Made by a program: the position numbers and the translations under genes. Under the pieces are notes generated by a model. The model was given only the letters and a program-made list of their open reading frames with translations, searched no databases and had not been told where the DNA came from. A stretch of DNA of 64,000 nucleotides from Gracilariopsis chorda (lineage: Eukaryota > Rhodophyta > Florideophyceae > Gracilariales > Gracilariaceae), in assembly GCA_003194525.1 (NCBI GenBank), contig NBIV01000060.1, positions 62,001-126,000 on the forward strand, written 5' to 3'. Positions 54,797 to 64,000 of this stretch are shown here, piece by piece; positions within the stretch are counted from its first letter, which is position 1, and each line of letters starts with the position of its first letter.

Positions 54797-55720
54797 AGAT
54801 GTCTGCATCAAGCTCCTGTTATCCTGTACGATGCTGATATGACCGCTGCAGACATGGAGCACGGTTTTAGCTTTGGAAGTTCTGTCTGGTGTTGCGAATT
54901 CTGGAGCATGTCATAACTCTATTTCGAGAGTTTACCTAATCATAGAGCGGTATGAATTGGTACCGTTTCGAATCGACATGTTCTGCGAGGATTCTTGAGA
55001 TTAGGACGTAACAGGTTACTTGTGTTACCTGTGAGGCATTAGCTAGAGAAACGATGAGGGAGAAGGGCTCCGTGTGTTCAGCACCGCCGTCATTCATGTG
55101 GAGCACGTAGATGCAAGTGTTTGCGAAGTTGAAGAATCAAGCGGCTCTTGGTTTCTTGAAAGACTTCAACCGACCACTTCAAGCGGATCAGCACGTTGTT
55201 GCGGAGAAAACATTGCAACACAGCTACCCATGGTCCGGTACGTCGCCATTGTTACGGGCTCTTCTGAAATTTTCAGGTGCTTGCGGGCAAACCGAACTCT
55301 TTTGGTTGCCTATGCATCGTGCAGTGGTCTTCGTACGCTGGAATTTGAGGAGTTCCTTCATCCATTTAAAGTTATTACTTTTCTTTAGTTGGTTTAGGAC
55401 AATTCGATAAAAAGTTCATTCTAGCTGTACACCTTGGGATCTACGTATGTTCCATTTTGCGTTTGGGATCACACCGCTCGACAGACCGCTGCATATTCCA
55501 GAACCCGGCCACTGTTTCTCAGCGACACAAGTAGATATTCGCATCAGCGTGAGGAGAACAAAAAGGAGTCGCTAATACACACTTGTCGACTTTTCTCCCT
55601 GACGATTCTTCTCTGACAAGGGTTGAATTCTATTTGGTTTGGGTGTCAAGTGAAGGATTCGCCAGTTCACGTGGTTGTCGCATCATTCCCGTCAATTCGT
55701 CAACGGCCCACAGCAATAAC
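54797..55720. other. Intergenic region before ALG9
   Basis: Two overlapping ORFs near 55074-55410 have no recognisable domain and conflicting frames. The rest shows nothing; it would contain the ALG9 3' end region. Confidence 0.35.
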
Positions 55721-57454
55721 TCATCGCATCGGAGGAAGAAGGGCTGAGTTTCGAATAATGCGGTATTCGCCGTACACTAGCTTTGATTCAGACTTTGGAA
55801 GTGCAAAGGCTCGATATCCGGGCTTTGATTCATCACTATCTAGGAATCGTTTCCGGAGGATCACATGGCGGCCTTCAACGGGAATAGGAATATCCTCGTA
55901 TGTTGGGCTCTCGCTGCGATGTGAAAGATCAAAATCTACAAAGTAATGACATCCACCTTCATTTTGCCATTCAAAGAATTGTCTTGGGTCTTCACGATTA
56001 TACGGGTTCATTCCACTTGGGATCAGTCTCGTTCCATTCACATGTTCTGCGAACGGCTTTGGAAGCAAACCAGTGAAAGATGATCGTACAAATCTCAGCC
56101 GGAAATGTCTATCTGGGAGGAAAAAGCTTGATGGAAACCTGTACCATTCCTTTCCGACGCAAATGTTGATTTCATGTCCTTGCTTTGTGAGATTGCCAAC
56201 AGTGTTGAGCTCAATTTGGCTTAGGTCTTGATAGACCGATAAAGGCGCCCTGAACGACGTGACTTGCATAAGTGCTCTACTGAACCCAGCAGCACAACTC
56301 AGAACAACGACGACCATTGTGCTAAATAGGATGAGTACACGGATGATTCCTCTTCCGTTGACAATTTGTTTCTCATGAGGTCTTGATAGTGTTCTGAGGC
56401 AATCAGACATGGCAACTGCAGCAACTAGAGCAATTAAGGGATAGCAAGGGGCGAGGAATCTCTCCTCTTTGTGTGGTTGGGGTAAGAAAACCGCAAGGGC
56501 AACATATGCTGGAGACAGGAATATGATTCTTTCCCATAGCTGTACTCCTGAAGCATCGTAAACGGAAGCAAGCCATGCCACGAAAACAACGATGGGGAAG
56601 CCTATCACCAGGGCTGCAGCAAAATTGCAATTTAGGAATAGATTAATAACGTAGAAGCTCCAATTCTCAACGCCGAAGATATGAGAGCCTGTACCCTCTT
56701 CGGGGAACACGTTGTACAAAATGTGGTTAAGAGGCGGAATCGCAAGCTTGCCATACAAGAATGAATCAATTGGTACCATATATGCAAGTACTAAAAACCC
56801 ACAGGTGAATGCATTTCGCACAAATGTAGCAAGGCCGTTTCTTTGAAGGACCATATGTATTGCCATTGGAACTGCTAGCGCAGCAGCAAAAACCCATCCC
56901 AACAGAGTTGCCAACGCTACGAAGAAAACAGCTACGAAGAATTTGTTCTTCATCCATGCTGAAACTGCAACACAAAGGCAAATCATCGCAAATGAAGAAG
57001 GTAGGAACTCCGCTGCACTTCTAAACAATCCTGCTGAAGATATCAGAAATAAGAGAAGAAACCAGGCAGCTGAAGCTCCGAAGCGATCATAAGTCGCTTC
57101 GATAAGATACGTTTCGGCAAAACATGACATAAGACTCTGAACCAACCGAAGGGCGTAGAATGAAAAGATCTTAGGGGATTGGATCCCCGTAACGTCTGTG
57201 AGTGGCGATATGTGCGGATGAACAACCATACCGATCTTTGCAACCGCTGCATACGGGAAGAGAAAGGCGAAAGAGCGCAAACAGTACACTGGGCTGTATT
57301 CCCATGTTTGTAGGCCAAATCCGAACAGAAGGAAGTGCATCGGCTCCCAGTAGTTGAATGTTTCATCACAATCAGCTATTGGACTGAAGATCGCGCCAAA
57401 ACTACGCACGAAAGCAAGGACGCATGCGGAAAGGAACAGCATCACTACCTTCAT
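55721..57454 (-). CDS. ALG9: ALG9-type alpha-1,2-mannosyltransferase
   Basis: ER-lumen enzyme of the GT22 family that adds alpha-1,2-mannoses from dolichyl-P-mannose to the growing lipid-linked glycan, upstream of ALG6 in the same pathway. The protein has 577 residues in one exon, near the usual ALG9 size. The N-terminus is a signal-anchor helix, then the family loop DCDETFNYWEPMHFL (about residues 28-42) with acidic catalytic-loop residues and LQTWEYSPVY. Later blocks: PIDSFLYGKLAIPPLNHILYNVF, GVENWSFYVINLFLNCNFAAAL and PQPHKEERFLAPCYPLI, all ALG9-like. Many membrane helices are visible. ALG12, PIG-B and PIG-Z share the fold but not these blocks. It is divergent from the hydrolase gene, with starts 484 bp apart. 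Confidence 0.93.
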   Translation of the reverse strand: MKVVMLFLSACVLAFVRSFGAIFSPIADCDETFNYWEPMHFLLFGFGLQTWEYSPVYCLRSFAFLFPYAAVAKIGMVVHPHISPLTDVTGIQSPKIFSFYALRLVQSLMSCFAETYLIEATYDRFGASAAWFLLLFLISSAGLFRSAAEFLPSSFAMICLCVAVSAWMKNKFFVAVFFVALATLLGWVFAAALAVPMAIHMVLQRNGLATFVRNAFTCGFLVLAYMVPIDSFLYGKLAIPPLNHILYNVFPEEGTGSHIFGVENWSFYVINLFLNCNFAAALVIGFPIVVFVAWLASVYDASGVQLWERIIFLSPAYVALAVFLPQPHKEERFLAPCYPLIALVAAVAMSDCLRTLSRPHEKQIVNGRGIIRVLILFSTMVVVVLSCAAGFSRALMQVTSFRAPLSVYQDLSQIELNTVGNLTKQGHEINICVGKEWYRFPSSFFLPDRHFRLRFVRSSFTGLLPKPFAEHVNGTRLIPSGMNPYNREDPRQFFEWQNEGGCHYFVDFDLSHRSESPTYEDIPIPVEGRHVILRKRFLDSDESKPGYRAFALPKSESKLVYGEYRIIRNSALLPPMR

Positions 57455-57938
57455 GACTTATTGGGTCTGAATTTCAGGGCTTGAAAGTTCATGTCACTTG
57501 AACGGTGATTCTGGGCTGCTTTCGCGGGCGAAGCTCCTCCATGTGTTTTCCCTCGAGCTTTTTTCCGTGTACTGTAATTTACGCTGTGTCGTGTCGGGTT
57601 AGATCGCTAGCAATCTACTGTGAAGCTATTTTGGTGAGTAGAAGTATCATACCGATGCTTTTGGCTACGAGCATCCGTCCTACCCTACTTATTGGTAACT
57701 TGGCCCCCTGCGTCACTGCAGATTTTGTGGTGGCCCGCAAGAAAAAGTTACACCGCTGGCTTTCCTTTGGTGATTCACTTCGCGAGAGCTCTCCACGCAG
57801 ACCGCTTACTCGTTTTCCATTCACAACACATTGAGGACCGAGAATCTGGAGGAAAGAGCACAGCTGATTTCCATTCTTTTGGGGTTTTCATACTCAGAAA
57901 CGAAAGGTTAACCTCATCCTTATATTCAGTCCAGCAAT
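57455..57938. promoter_or_regulatory. Divergent intergenic region between ALG9 and the hydrolase
   Basis: 484 bp between two divergent starts, presumably holding both promoters. No clear elements seen; function inferred from layout. Confidence 0.45.
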
Positions 57939-58931
57939 ATGTCCTACTACGTGAATCTCATCCGTATGGTAATGTATACGATAATATGCAACATAGCACT
58001 CGGAATAGCAATGTGCGTAATGGTTCTTCAGATGCCTCTGTATCTGTTTAGGAAGTTTTTCATGAAGCCGAGCTACAAAGAATCGAATGTCCGTCTCTTT
58101 CTTCATCAGCCGACCAACGATTCTTCAGTTGGTTCTGACCGCTCACCTCGAGATACAATTCTATTCATCCATGGCTTTCCAGATTGTCAATCACTATGGG
58201 ATGACCAGGTGAAATCCCTCACCAAAGAAGGATACCGCTGTCTGGTAGCTGCTACTCCAGGATCCAACGGTGAAGCTGTTCCCCGAGCCTTGGAGGCAGA
58301 AGAAGTAGTAACACTTTTGAAGGAAGCCCTCGCCGACGTGTGTGATGAACCAGTGACAGTTGTCGGCCATGACTGGGGATCAGTCTTCGCATTGCTCTTT
58401 CGGAATACATATCCATCACAGTGCAAGCGTATGATACTGCTCGATGTGGGACTCATGGGGCTTCCTAACTTGGGCGTTTCTCTGTTCTGTTGGATATTCA
58501 TGCTTTCCTACCAGTCACTTCTGGCTTTCTGCTATTTCTTAGGGGAGCCCGTTGGAACCTTCATATTGCGTGCCGTAGTGTTCATGTTCATGTACAAAGA
58601 GCGTCCACTGAGTGAGTTAACATGCGATATGGCATTTCCGTATACTTCGGTAGCCAAATTATTGTTGAAGAAGGAAAGTGGAGAAGCTCAAGTAGAGGCG
58701 CGGGCCGTGGCACGACGGATCCCGCACCTGTTTCTCTATGGCCTCGAAAAAGAACCTCTGCGCTTCCATGACTCTAACTGGGAGGAATTTGTGCGGTCAA
58801 CGCCGCATGGAAAAGTAATAAGTATGCCTGTAGGGCACTGGCTGATGAAAGAGGATGCGGATGCTACGAATTTCATTCTTACGAAATGGCTTGAAGAAAC
58901 TGAAGGTCTGACCAAAGTTCCTGATGGATGA
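57939..58931 (+). CDS. Membrane-anchored alpha/beta hydrolase, epoxide-hydrolase-like
   Basis: 330 residues. A hydrophobic N-terminal segment (about 8-40) is a likely membrane anchor. The alpha/beta hydrolase core follows: oxyanion-hole motif HGFPD (78-82), nucleophile elbow GHDWGS with Asp145, and a late GHW with His300 as the probable base. An Asp nucleophile and HGFPD are typical of epoxide hydrolases and haloalkane dehalogenases. A hydrophobic cap region (FCWIFMLSYQSLLAFCYFLG, about 188-207) lies between. The acid is less certain. N-anchored members include mammalian EPHX4-like proteins. The substrate cannot be told from sequence. The ATG at 57939 is chosen because it gives the full anchor. 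Confidence 0.85.
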   Translation: MSYYVNLIRMVMYTIICNIALGIAMCVMVLQMPLYLFRKFFMKPSYKESNVRLFLHQPTNDSSVGSDRSPRDTILFIHGFPDCQSLWDDQVKSLTKEGYRCLVAATPGSNGEAVPRALEAEEVVTLLKEALADVCDEPVTVVGHDWGSVFALLFRNTYPSQCKRMILLDVGLMGLPNLGVSLFCWIFMLSYQSLLAFCYFLGEPVGTFILRAVVFMFMYKERPLSELTCDMAFPYTSVAKLLLKKESGEAQVEARAVARRIPHLFLYGLEKEPLRFHDSNWEEFVRSTPHGKVISMPVGHWLMKEDADATNFILTKWLEETEGLTKVPDG

Positions 58932-60459
58932 GATGAATTGATGGCGTACTAGAACACATTTACGTAATGACTTTGAATATTCAGTACCATATCTAACGCT
59001 TTGTGGATATGAACGAGGTTTGTCGTCTGAGATGCGAAAGGTAGCACACTGTAGCTAGGTGGAAATGCTCGAGAGTTTTGTAGGAGGCTTTGTAAGTTTG
59101 AAGCCCTTTACTAATAGAGTTCGTTTTGCTCGAGGAGAAGGAGTTACAAAGTTGCCATGTCTTTGGCTTTGTAGTGTCTGATGTTACTTCAGGCTGATGT
59201 TATTTACGGCCCTCGTGGTAGGGTTTCCTCCACGCCGTGGTTGTGCGCCAGTCGCAGGTTTGTGTGAGCTATATTGACGAACGAGTGTGGATTGCGGGGC
59301 ACGAGAAGGTGCAAAATTGGTCCCGAGCTGCAGGCGAGGTATCAATCTTCGCTTCGAGTGGCCCGCATTTGCACAACTTCAATATAATATGTTTATCGCA
59401 CTGTTGTCCGACGTATAGCCAATCAACCGCAAGGCAGGAATGCTTGAGAAATGAGCAAAGAAATATATCGAAAACAAAGGACTGATATAGTTATCATCAC
59501 CGATGGAGTGAGATAAGCATGGACCGTTGAGTTATTTTCACAGGTTCGGTGCGTGGCTTTATCAAGGCAGAAGAAGAAGATAAGACCCTAAACCTGAGAA
59601 AGATTTGTCCGCCGAAACACAAGCGAACAACTGTGCCCCGTTCTGCTCTTCTGGTCGCTCGCGAACCAGGCACAGGTGCTCTATGGATGCAATCATGTCA
59701 CGTCGCACCTTCGTGCAGTATGCTCTGCGGCTTCGGAAAGCGTAGACATAGAGCACGGAGCTGAATAGTCAATGATAACCGGAGCGCCGTTGCGCGGTTG
59801 TTTTCAAACGAGAAGAGGTCTTCTTTACACATACAAGCTCCCCTCATTCTAGCGGAAGCGGAGGAAGTGATGAGGAGAATATCGTCAATCCAGTTGCAGT
59901 GCGTTGAACATATGCCAGAAGACACAAGAATGGGCACATGAGATTATTTGATAACAAAAAACCGGGAGAAAAAAATCCACCAGCATACGACGGGCGCGGG
60001 GCAGATAGAATTACAGAAGAATTACGAAAGGAATGTACTGTATGAAGAATAAGGTGATCACGGCGGTGGCGCCACCAGTGCAAGAAAAAATCTCAAATGG
60101 TAAACCCCGGCTCATAGCGGAGGATGCAAACTGTTCAGATACCCGTACACATTTTAGGCGTGGAGGGATAGAAAAGCATTACAAACCTGAACCAAAAGGC
60201 ATATGTACAAACAAAAAGGCGCAAATGTATGAGGGAGTAACAAGAGGTTGATGGCAACCACGGTATGCAAAGACGGAGTTGCCAGGATGCGTTCAAGGAT
60301 AATGAAACCACAGCAAAAGTGGTGCGCAAAGCGGAAAACGGGAGCATTATCTATAGCGTGGCGACGCAAAACAGCAAACGAGGATTCACCAAGTGACACG
60401 CAGATTATGGTGCCCTTGTACAGCGCTGCCTCGCCAAAGCAGGTGATAAAGCAAAGCTG
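58932..60459. other. Intergenic region without recognised features
   Basis: About 1.5 kb. Short overlapping ORFs (for example near 59237-59485 and 59549-59764) have no recognisable domains and lie on conflicting strands. No repeats or RNA genes are evident. Confidence 0.4.
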
Positions 60460-61059
60460 TTACGCGAAACGACAGCGACATAGAGGACAGGTGGCTTGTT
60501 GCCGTAGCCACGGTGCGATACAGTCGACATGAAACTCATCTCCACAGGGTAGAATGGATACGGTATGTCCTTGCGCATACATGTCTCTGCAAATGGCGCA
60601 ATACATTCCCCGACGTTCATGTCGTTCACAATCATGTTCGTCACATCGATAGGTAGGCAAGATGGCTATCTGATCGTCTGTGAGACCGTGTTTAGCGTTT
60701 CCAATGCGGTCTTCGATCTCGAGTAGAGTCTCGTAACTGGGGCCGCCAGCACCGGCGAAACGGGCCTCGGCGGGCATCATGGGATCAATTGTGCCGTAAG
60801 TGAATGCAGAGAAGCGGCGCAGGGAGTTCACGCGGGCGGCGGATGCCAAGGAACGACGGGCGGCCCAACGCGGACGGGTGGCGAGTGGGGCGGCCCAGGG
60901 CAGGATGCGTAGAATGGAGGCGGTGAGAAAGAGGAAAATTGAAACAAAGATGACCATAAAGAAGTCGGCCGAATGGGCCGGAGGTGCGACGGTGGAGGTG
61001 GCATTACGTAGCGTGGGGGTGAGACGGACGGGGAGCAAGGCTGGGGTGGCTGGGGGCAT
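60460..61059 (-). CDS. Membrane RING-type zinc-finger protein (probable E3 ubiquitin ligase)
   Basis: 199 residues in one exon: a short luminal or N-terminal part, one hydrophobic helix (FFMVIFVSIFLFLTASILRIL, about 33-53), an Arg/Ala-rich linker, then a C-terminal RING. The zinc ligands read CAIC ... LPCGDEFH ... VDC ... CPLC. Seven of eight expected ligands are present, and the fourth, usually His in PCGHxFH, is Asp here, which some RING variants tolerate. The architecture (single helix, C-terminal RING-H2) is common among ER or endomembrane E3 ligases. It is divergent from UBA1, whose start is 725 bp away. Partner and target unknown. Confidence 0.78.
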   Translation of the reverse strand: MPPATPALLPVRLTPTLRNATSTVAPPAHSADFFMVIFVSIFLFLTASILRILPWAAPLATRPRWAARRSLASAARVNSLRRFSAFTYGTIDPMMPAEARFAGAGGPSYETLLEIEDRIGNAKHGLTDDQIAILPTYRCDEHDCERHERRGMYCAICRDMYAQGHTVSILPCGDEFHVDCIAPWLRQQATCPLCRCRFA

Positions 61060-61784
61060 GGCAGAGGGTCTGTTGGGGGGTTTAGGCGATTAAAGAAGAC
61101 GGGGGAGAGGCCTGCAGGAGGGGCGGTGGACGGCGACGGAGTTGCTTTCCAGAGATGGACGCCACTTGGGTGGTGTTAAGACGCGGGCATCCCAAGCGAC
61201 GCGTTGGCTGTTCAAGTGGCGCACGGCAGGCAACGGCACTTCGCCCCCAGTCATGTGCCATTTGCCGCTTCCGCCAATCGTCTCTTGTGTGAGTGAACTC
61301 CATCTACCGTTGGTACCCTTCGTATAAGGTTACACTCTCCCCGCGCCGTGTCTCCTTCGAAACGTGGACACGACGACACGTCGCCTCGCTGTAACATGCT
61401 CTGCTCTTTTTGGTCCACTTCCGATTCCAGCACACGCCTCAACGTAGCGCACCAACGTCAGCCTTGATCCACGGCGCTACACCACTTCACGCCCTCTAGT
61501 AGCCCCCCCCCCCCGTCCCTTGGCTGAGACCCCTGACTCTGACCCTCCCCCACAAATCTACCCCTCTCAGCTTCTGCCTTCCCCCTCCGCCTCTCCCTCC
61601 AACGCGACCTCCCCAGTTCTCTGTGCCGTTTCGTTTCTTGTTACCAGTTCCACCCTATATCCCTAAGGGCTAAGCGCCCCAGCGCTTCTTCTCCGCAACG
61701 GACCCCACTCGAACGCACGGCAAGCGCGCCGCCGACTCCGTTCCAAACCCCACCAAGCGCGCGCGACTCTCCTCCGCCTCCAAA
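61060..61784. promoter_or_regulatory. Divergent intergenic region between the RING gene and UBA1
   Basis: 725 bp. It contains a C12 run (61503-61514) and a strongly pyrimidine-rich stretch to about 61620 just upstream of UBA1, which may be a promoter or leader feature. No TATA-like element noticed. Confidence 0.45.
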
Positions 61785-64000
61785 ATGGATAACCCTGCCA
61801 ACTCCACCATGACAGACGCTGACGACATTGACGAGGGGCTCTACTCCCGTCAGCTCTACGTTCTGGGCCACGACGCCATGCGTGCCATGGCCAAGTCCTC
61901 CGTCCTCGTTCTTGGTTGCGACGGTCTAGCCCTCGAGATCGCAAAGAATATCATTCTAGCTGGACTTCGATCCGTCTCAATTTACGATCCTGCCCCGGCC
62001 ACTATGTCCGATCTCTCTTCCAACTTTTATTTGTCCGAGAGTCACATTTCCGGGAAGACCCCGCGCGCTCACGCTTGCATCGACAAGTTAGCCAGTCTTA
62101 ACCCCTATGTGTCCGTCTCCGTCTTCGATCAGCCCATTAATCTTGCCGAGCCTGATCCCAGTGTGTTGGCTGCATTTGCTGTCGTCGTCATGGTCAATCA
62201 GCCCTTTGCCGCTCAGAGAGCCGTCGATGCTATTTGTCACAAGTCTGATATCAAATTCATTTCCGTCTCAGCACGGGGTGTCTTCGGTTCCATCTTCTGT
62301 GACTTTGGACCTAGCTTCACTGTCACCGATGCTACAGGTGAGCAACCGAAGACTGTTCTTGTATCTGCAATTACCAAGGAAAGTCCCCCGTTGTCACCTG
62401 TCTAGATGAACAGCGTCATGATCTTGAAACTGGTGATTACGTCACCTTTACAGAAGTTCAGGGTATGGTTGAGATCAATGACGGTAAACCCAGGAAGGTA
62501 AAGGTACTAGGACCGTACACTTTTGCGTTGGAAGACTCTGACGACGTCCTGTCCTTCTCCGACTACGTTCGTGGTGGTTATGTCACTCAGGTCAAGATGC
62601 CTAAGAAGGTGTCTTTCAAGTCCCTTTCTGAGGCATTTGCTTCTCCGGACTTCATTATCACCGATTTTGCAAAGATGGAACGTATGGGCACTATCCATGC
62701 ATGTTTCGCTGCTTTGGACGAGTGGCCAGGTGGCGGTTTGCCCACCCCGGGTTCCGAGAAGGACGCTGCCGAATTTGCAAAGCTCGTCAAGGTCTCTGAT
62801 GGAGAGCCAGATGCCAAGGTTTTGGAAGTCTTTTCGAGAACTTGCGCGGGAAGTATATCTCCTCTAGCGGCAGGCCTTGGGGGCATTGCAGCGCAGGAAG
62901 CCCTTAAAGCCGTTTCTGGAAAGTTCATGCCGATTCGCCAGTTCTTGTACTATGATTGCATGGAAATTTTGCCGGATGTTCTACCGTCTGAAGCTGACTG
63001 TGCTCCTAGAGGTACGCGATATGATGGACAGATTGCTGTGCTTGGATCAGAGTTCCAGGAGAAGATTGAGAACCTGAAGTACTTCGTCGTCGGTGCTGGT
63101 GCTATTGGCTGCGAAGTGCTGAAGACATTTGCCATGATGGGTATTGGATCAGGACCAAAGGGAGAAATTATAGTAACCGACATGGATACGATTGAGAAAT
63201 CAAATCTATCCAGACAGTTCTTATTTAGAGATACTGATATTGGCAAGTCTAAGAGCTCAGCTGCGGCAGCTGCTATCAAGGTTATGAACCCAACAGTGAA
63301 GATTACTCCACATGAAACCCGAGTAGGACCTGAAAGTGAAGATGTCTTCAACGACGCGTTCTGGGATTCTCTTTCTGGTGTTTGTAATGCGCTGGATAAC
63401 GTGCAAGCTCGGCTCTATGTTGATCAGCGTTGCGTGTACTACAAGAAGAGTTTACTGGAAAGTGGAACTCTCGGAACAAAGGGGAATACTCAAGTTATAG
63501 TTCCTCACCTGACAGAGAGCTATGGTTCTTCTCGCGATCCCCCAGAGAAGTCGATTCCAATTTGCACTCTGAAGAACTTCCCGTACCAGATCGAACACAC
63601 ACTGCAGTGGGCGAGAGATTATTTTGAGGGAGCATTCCGCACAGCCGCCGAAGAAACCAACACCTTCCTGAGCAAGAAGCAAGAGTACCTGGACGAGCTC
63701 CGGAGACAAGGTCCGGGCACGATGCTTTCAACACTGCAAACTATCTCGTCATCCCTCATCGATGATCGCCCACACACTATACAAGATTGTGCTGAATGGG
63801 CTCGCAGAGTATTTGAACGATTGTTTTCTTCGGAAATTCGACAACTTCTTCATACTTTTCCAAAGGATAATGTGGACAAGAACGGAGTTCCGTTCTGGTC
63901 TGGGACAAAGCGTGCACCAGACCCTATTGAATTTGATGTGAAGAATTCCTTACATTTGGAATTCATTATTGCAGCAGCGTGTTTGCGAGCGGAAAACTAT
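61785..64000 (+). CDS. UBA1: Ubiquitin-activating enzyme E1 (runs off right edge; apparent frameshift)
   Basis: Activates ubiquitin by ATP-dependent adenylation and passes it to E2 enzymes. It starts at ATG 61785 (MDNPANSTMTDADDID), then YSRQLYVLGHDAM, the standard E1 opening. The first adenylation half follows (VLVLGCDGLALEIAKN). The frame breaks at a CCCCC run (62385-62389): upstream reads SAITKES, and the expected continuation VTCLDEQRHDLETGDYVTF is one base out of register, so one base appears missing. Beyond it are GTRYDGQIAVLG, the second nucleotide-binding motif VGAGAIGCEVLKTFAMMGIG (about 63090), VTDMDTIEKSNLSRQFLFR, and the active-site Cys in IPICTLKNFPYQIEHTLQWA (TGC near 63563). 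The catalytic Cys half-domain follows to the edge; the ubiquitin-fold domain lies outside the window. Confidence 0.93.

Noticed and set aside
55074..55410. Overlapping ORFs of about 100 codons upstream of the ALG9 3' end
   Set aside because: Two frames compete with no recognisable motif in either, so I could not call a gene.
59237..59764. Two short plus-strand ORFs between the hydrolase and the RING gene
   Set aside because: No domain, no conserved pattern and no supportive context.

Overview
The window looks like nuclear DNA of an intron-poor eukaryote with compact gene islands separated by dense transposon graveyards. A red alga of the florideophyte type (Chondrus-like) fits best. This is inference: most host genes read as single exons, the one intron I can place is 97 bp, and Helitrons, PIF/Harbinger, Tc1/mariner, pogo-like, Ty1/copia and Ty3/gypsy chromovirus remnants are piled together.

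Left island (1-5.5 kb). The N-terminal part of phosphatidylserine decarboxylase runs off the left edge on the minus strand. It is followed by ALG6 (minus, two exons) and, divergently, OST1/ribophorin I (plus). A roughly 370-bp inverted duplication of the ALG6 promoter, first exon and intron start lies on the far side of OST1, so OST1 sits between the arms of an inverted repeat.

Transposon region (5.5-52.3 kb). In order: a two-gene PIF/Harbinger element (5470-9026, 15-bp TIRs) that carries an extraordinary run of short stem-loops; a 4.6-kb element with ~130-bp TIRs and one degraded ~1,180-codon gene with SAP-like and PD-(D/E)XK nuclease motifs (9600-14180); a small chromovirus (14322-19180, TSD TGACT) inserted next to a Tc1/mariner pseudogene; a pogo-like remnant; Helitron A (minus, about 22.1-26.9 kb); tandem repeats and a Harbinger fragment; and Helitron B (plus, about 31.2-52.3 kb). 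Helitron B is split by two later insertions: a Ty1/copia element (34793-39489) and a 10.45-kb chromodomain Ty3/gypsy element (39719-50168, perfect TSD AGTCA). The gypsy element carries a long antisense reading region between pol and its 3' LTR. Removing both insertions restores the order of the Helitron protein as judged against Helitron A. All elements carry stops or frameshifts.

Right island (53.5-64 kb). An unrecognised 415-residue ORF, ALG9 (minus), a divergent alpha/beta hydrolase, a membrane RING-type protein (minus) and, divergently, the ubiquitin-activating enzyme UBA1 (plus, cut by the right edge, with an apparent one-base frameshift in a C run).

Three of the host genes belong to one pathway: ALG6 and ALG9 build the lipid-linked glycan and OST1 belongs to the complex that transfers it to protein. 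The RING protein and UBA1 may both act in ubiquitination. Strongest leads for novelty: the tetraloop-rich hairpin islands, the antisense gene inside the gypsy element, the large-TIR nuclease transposon, and the inverted ALG6 duplication around OST1.
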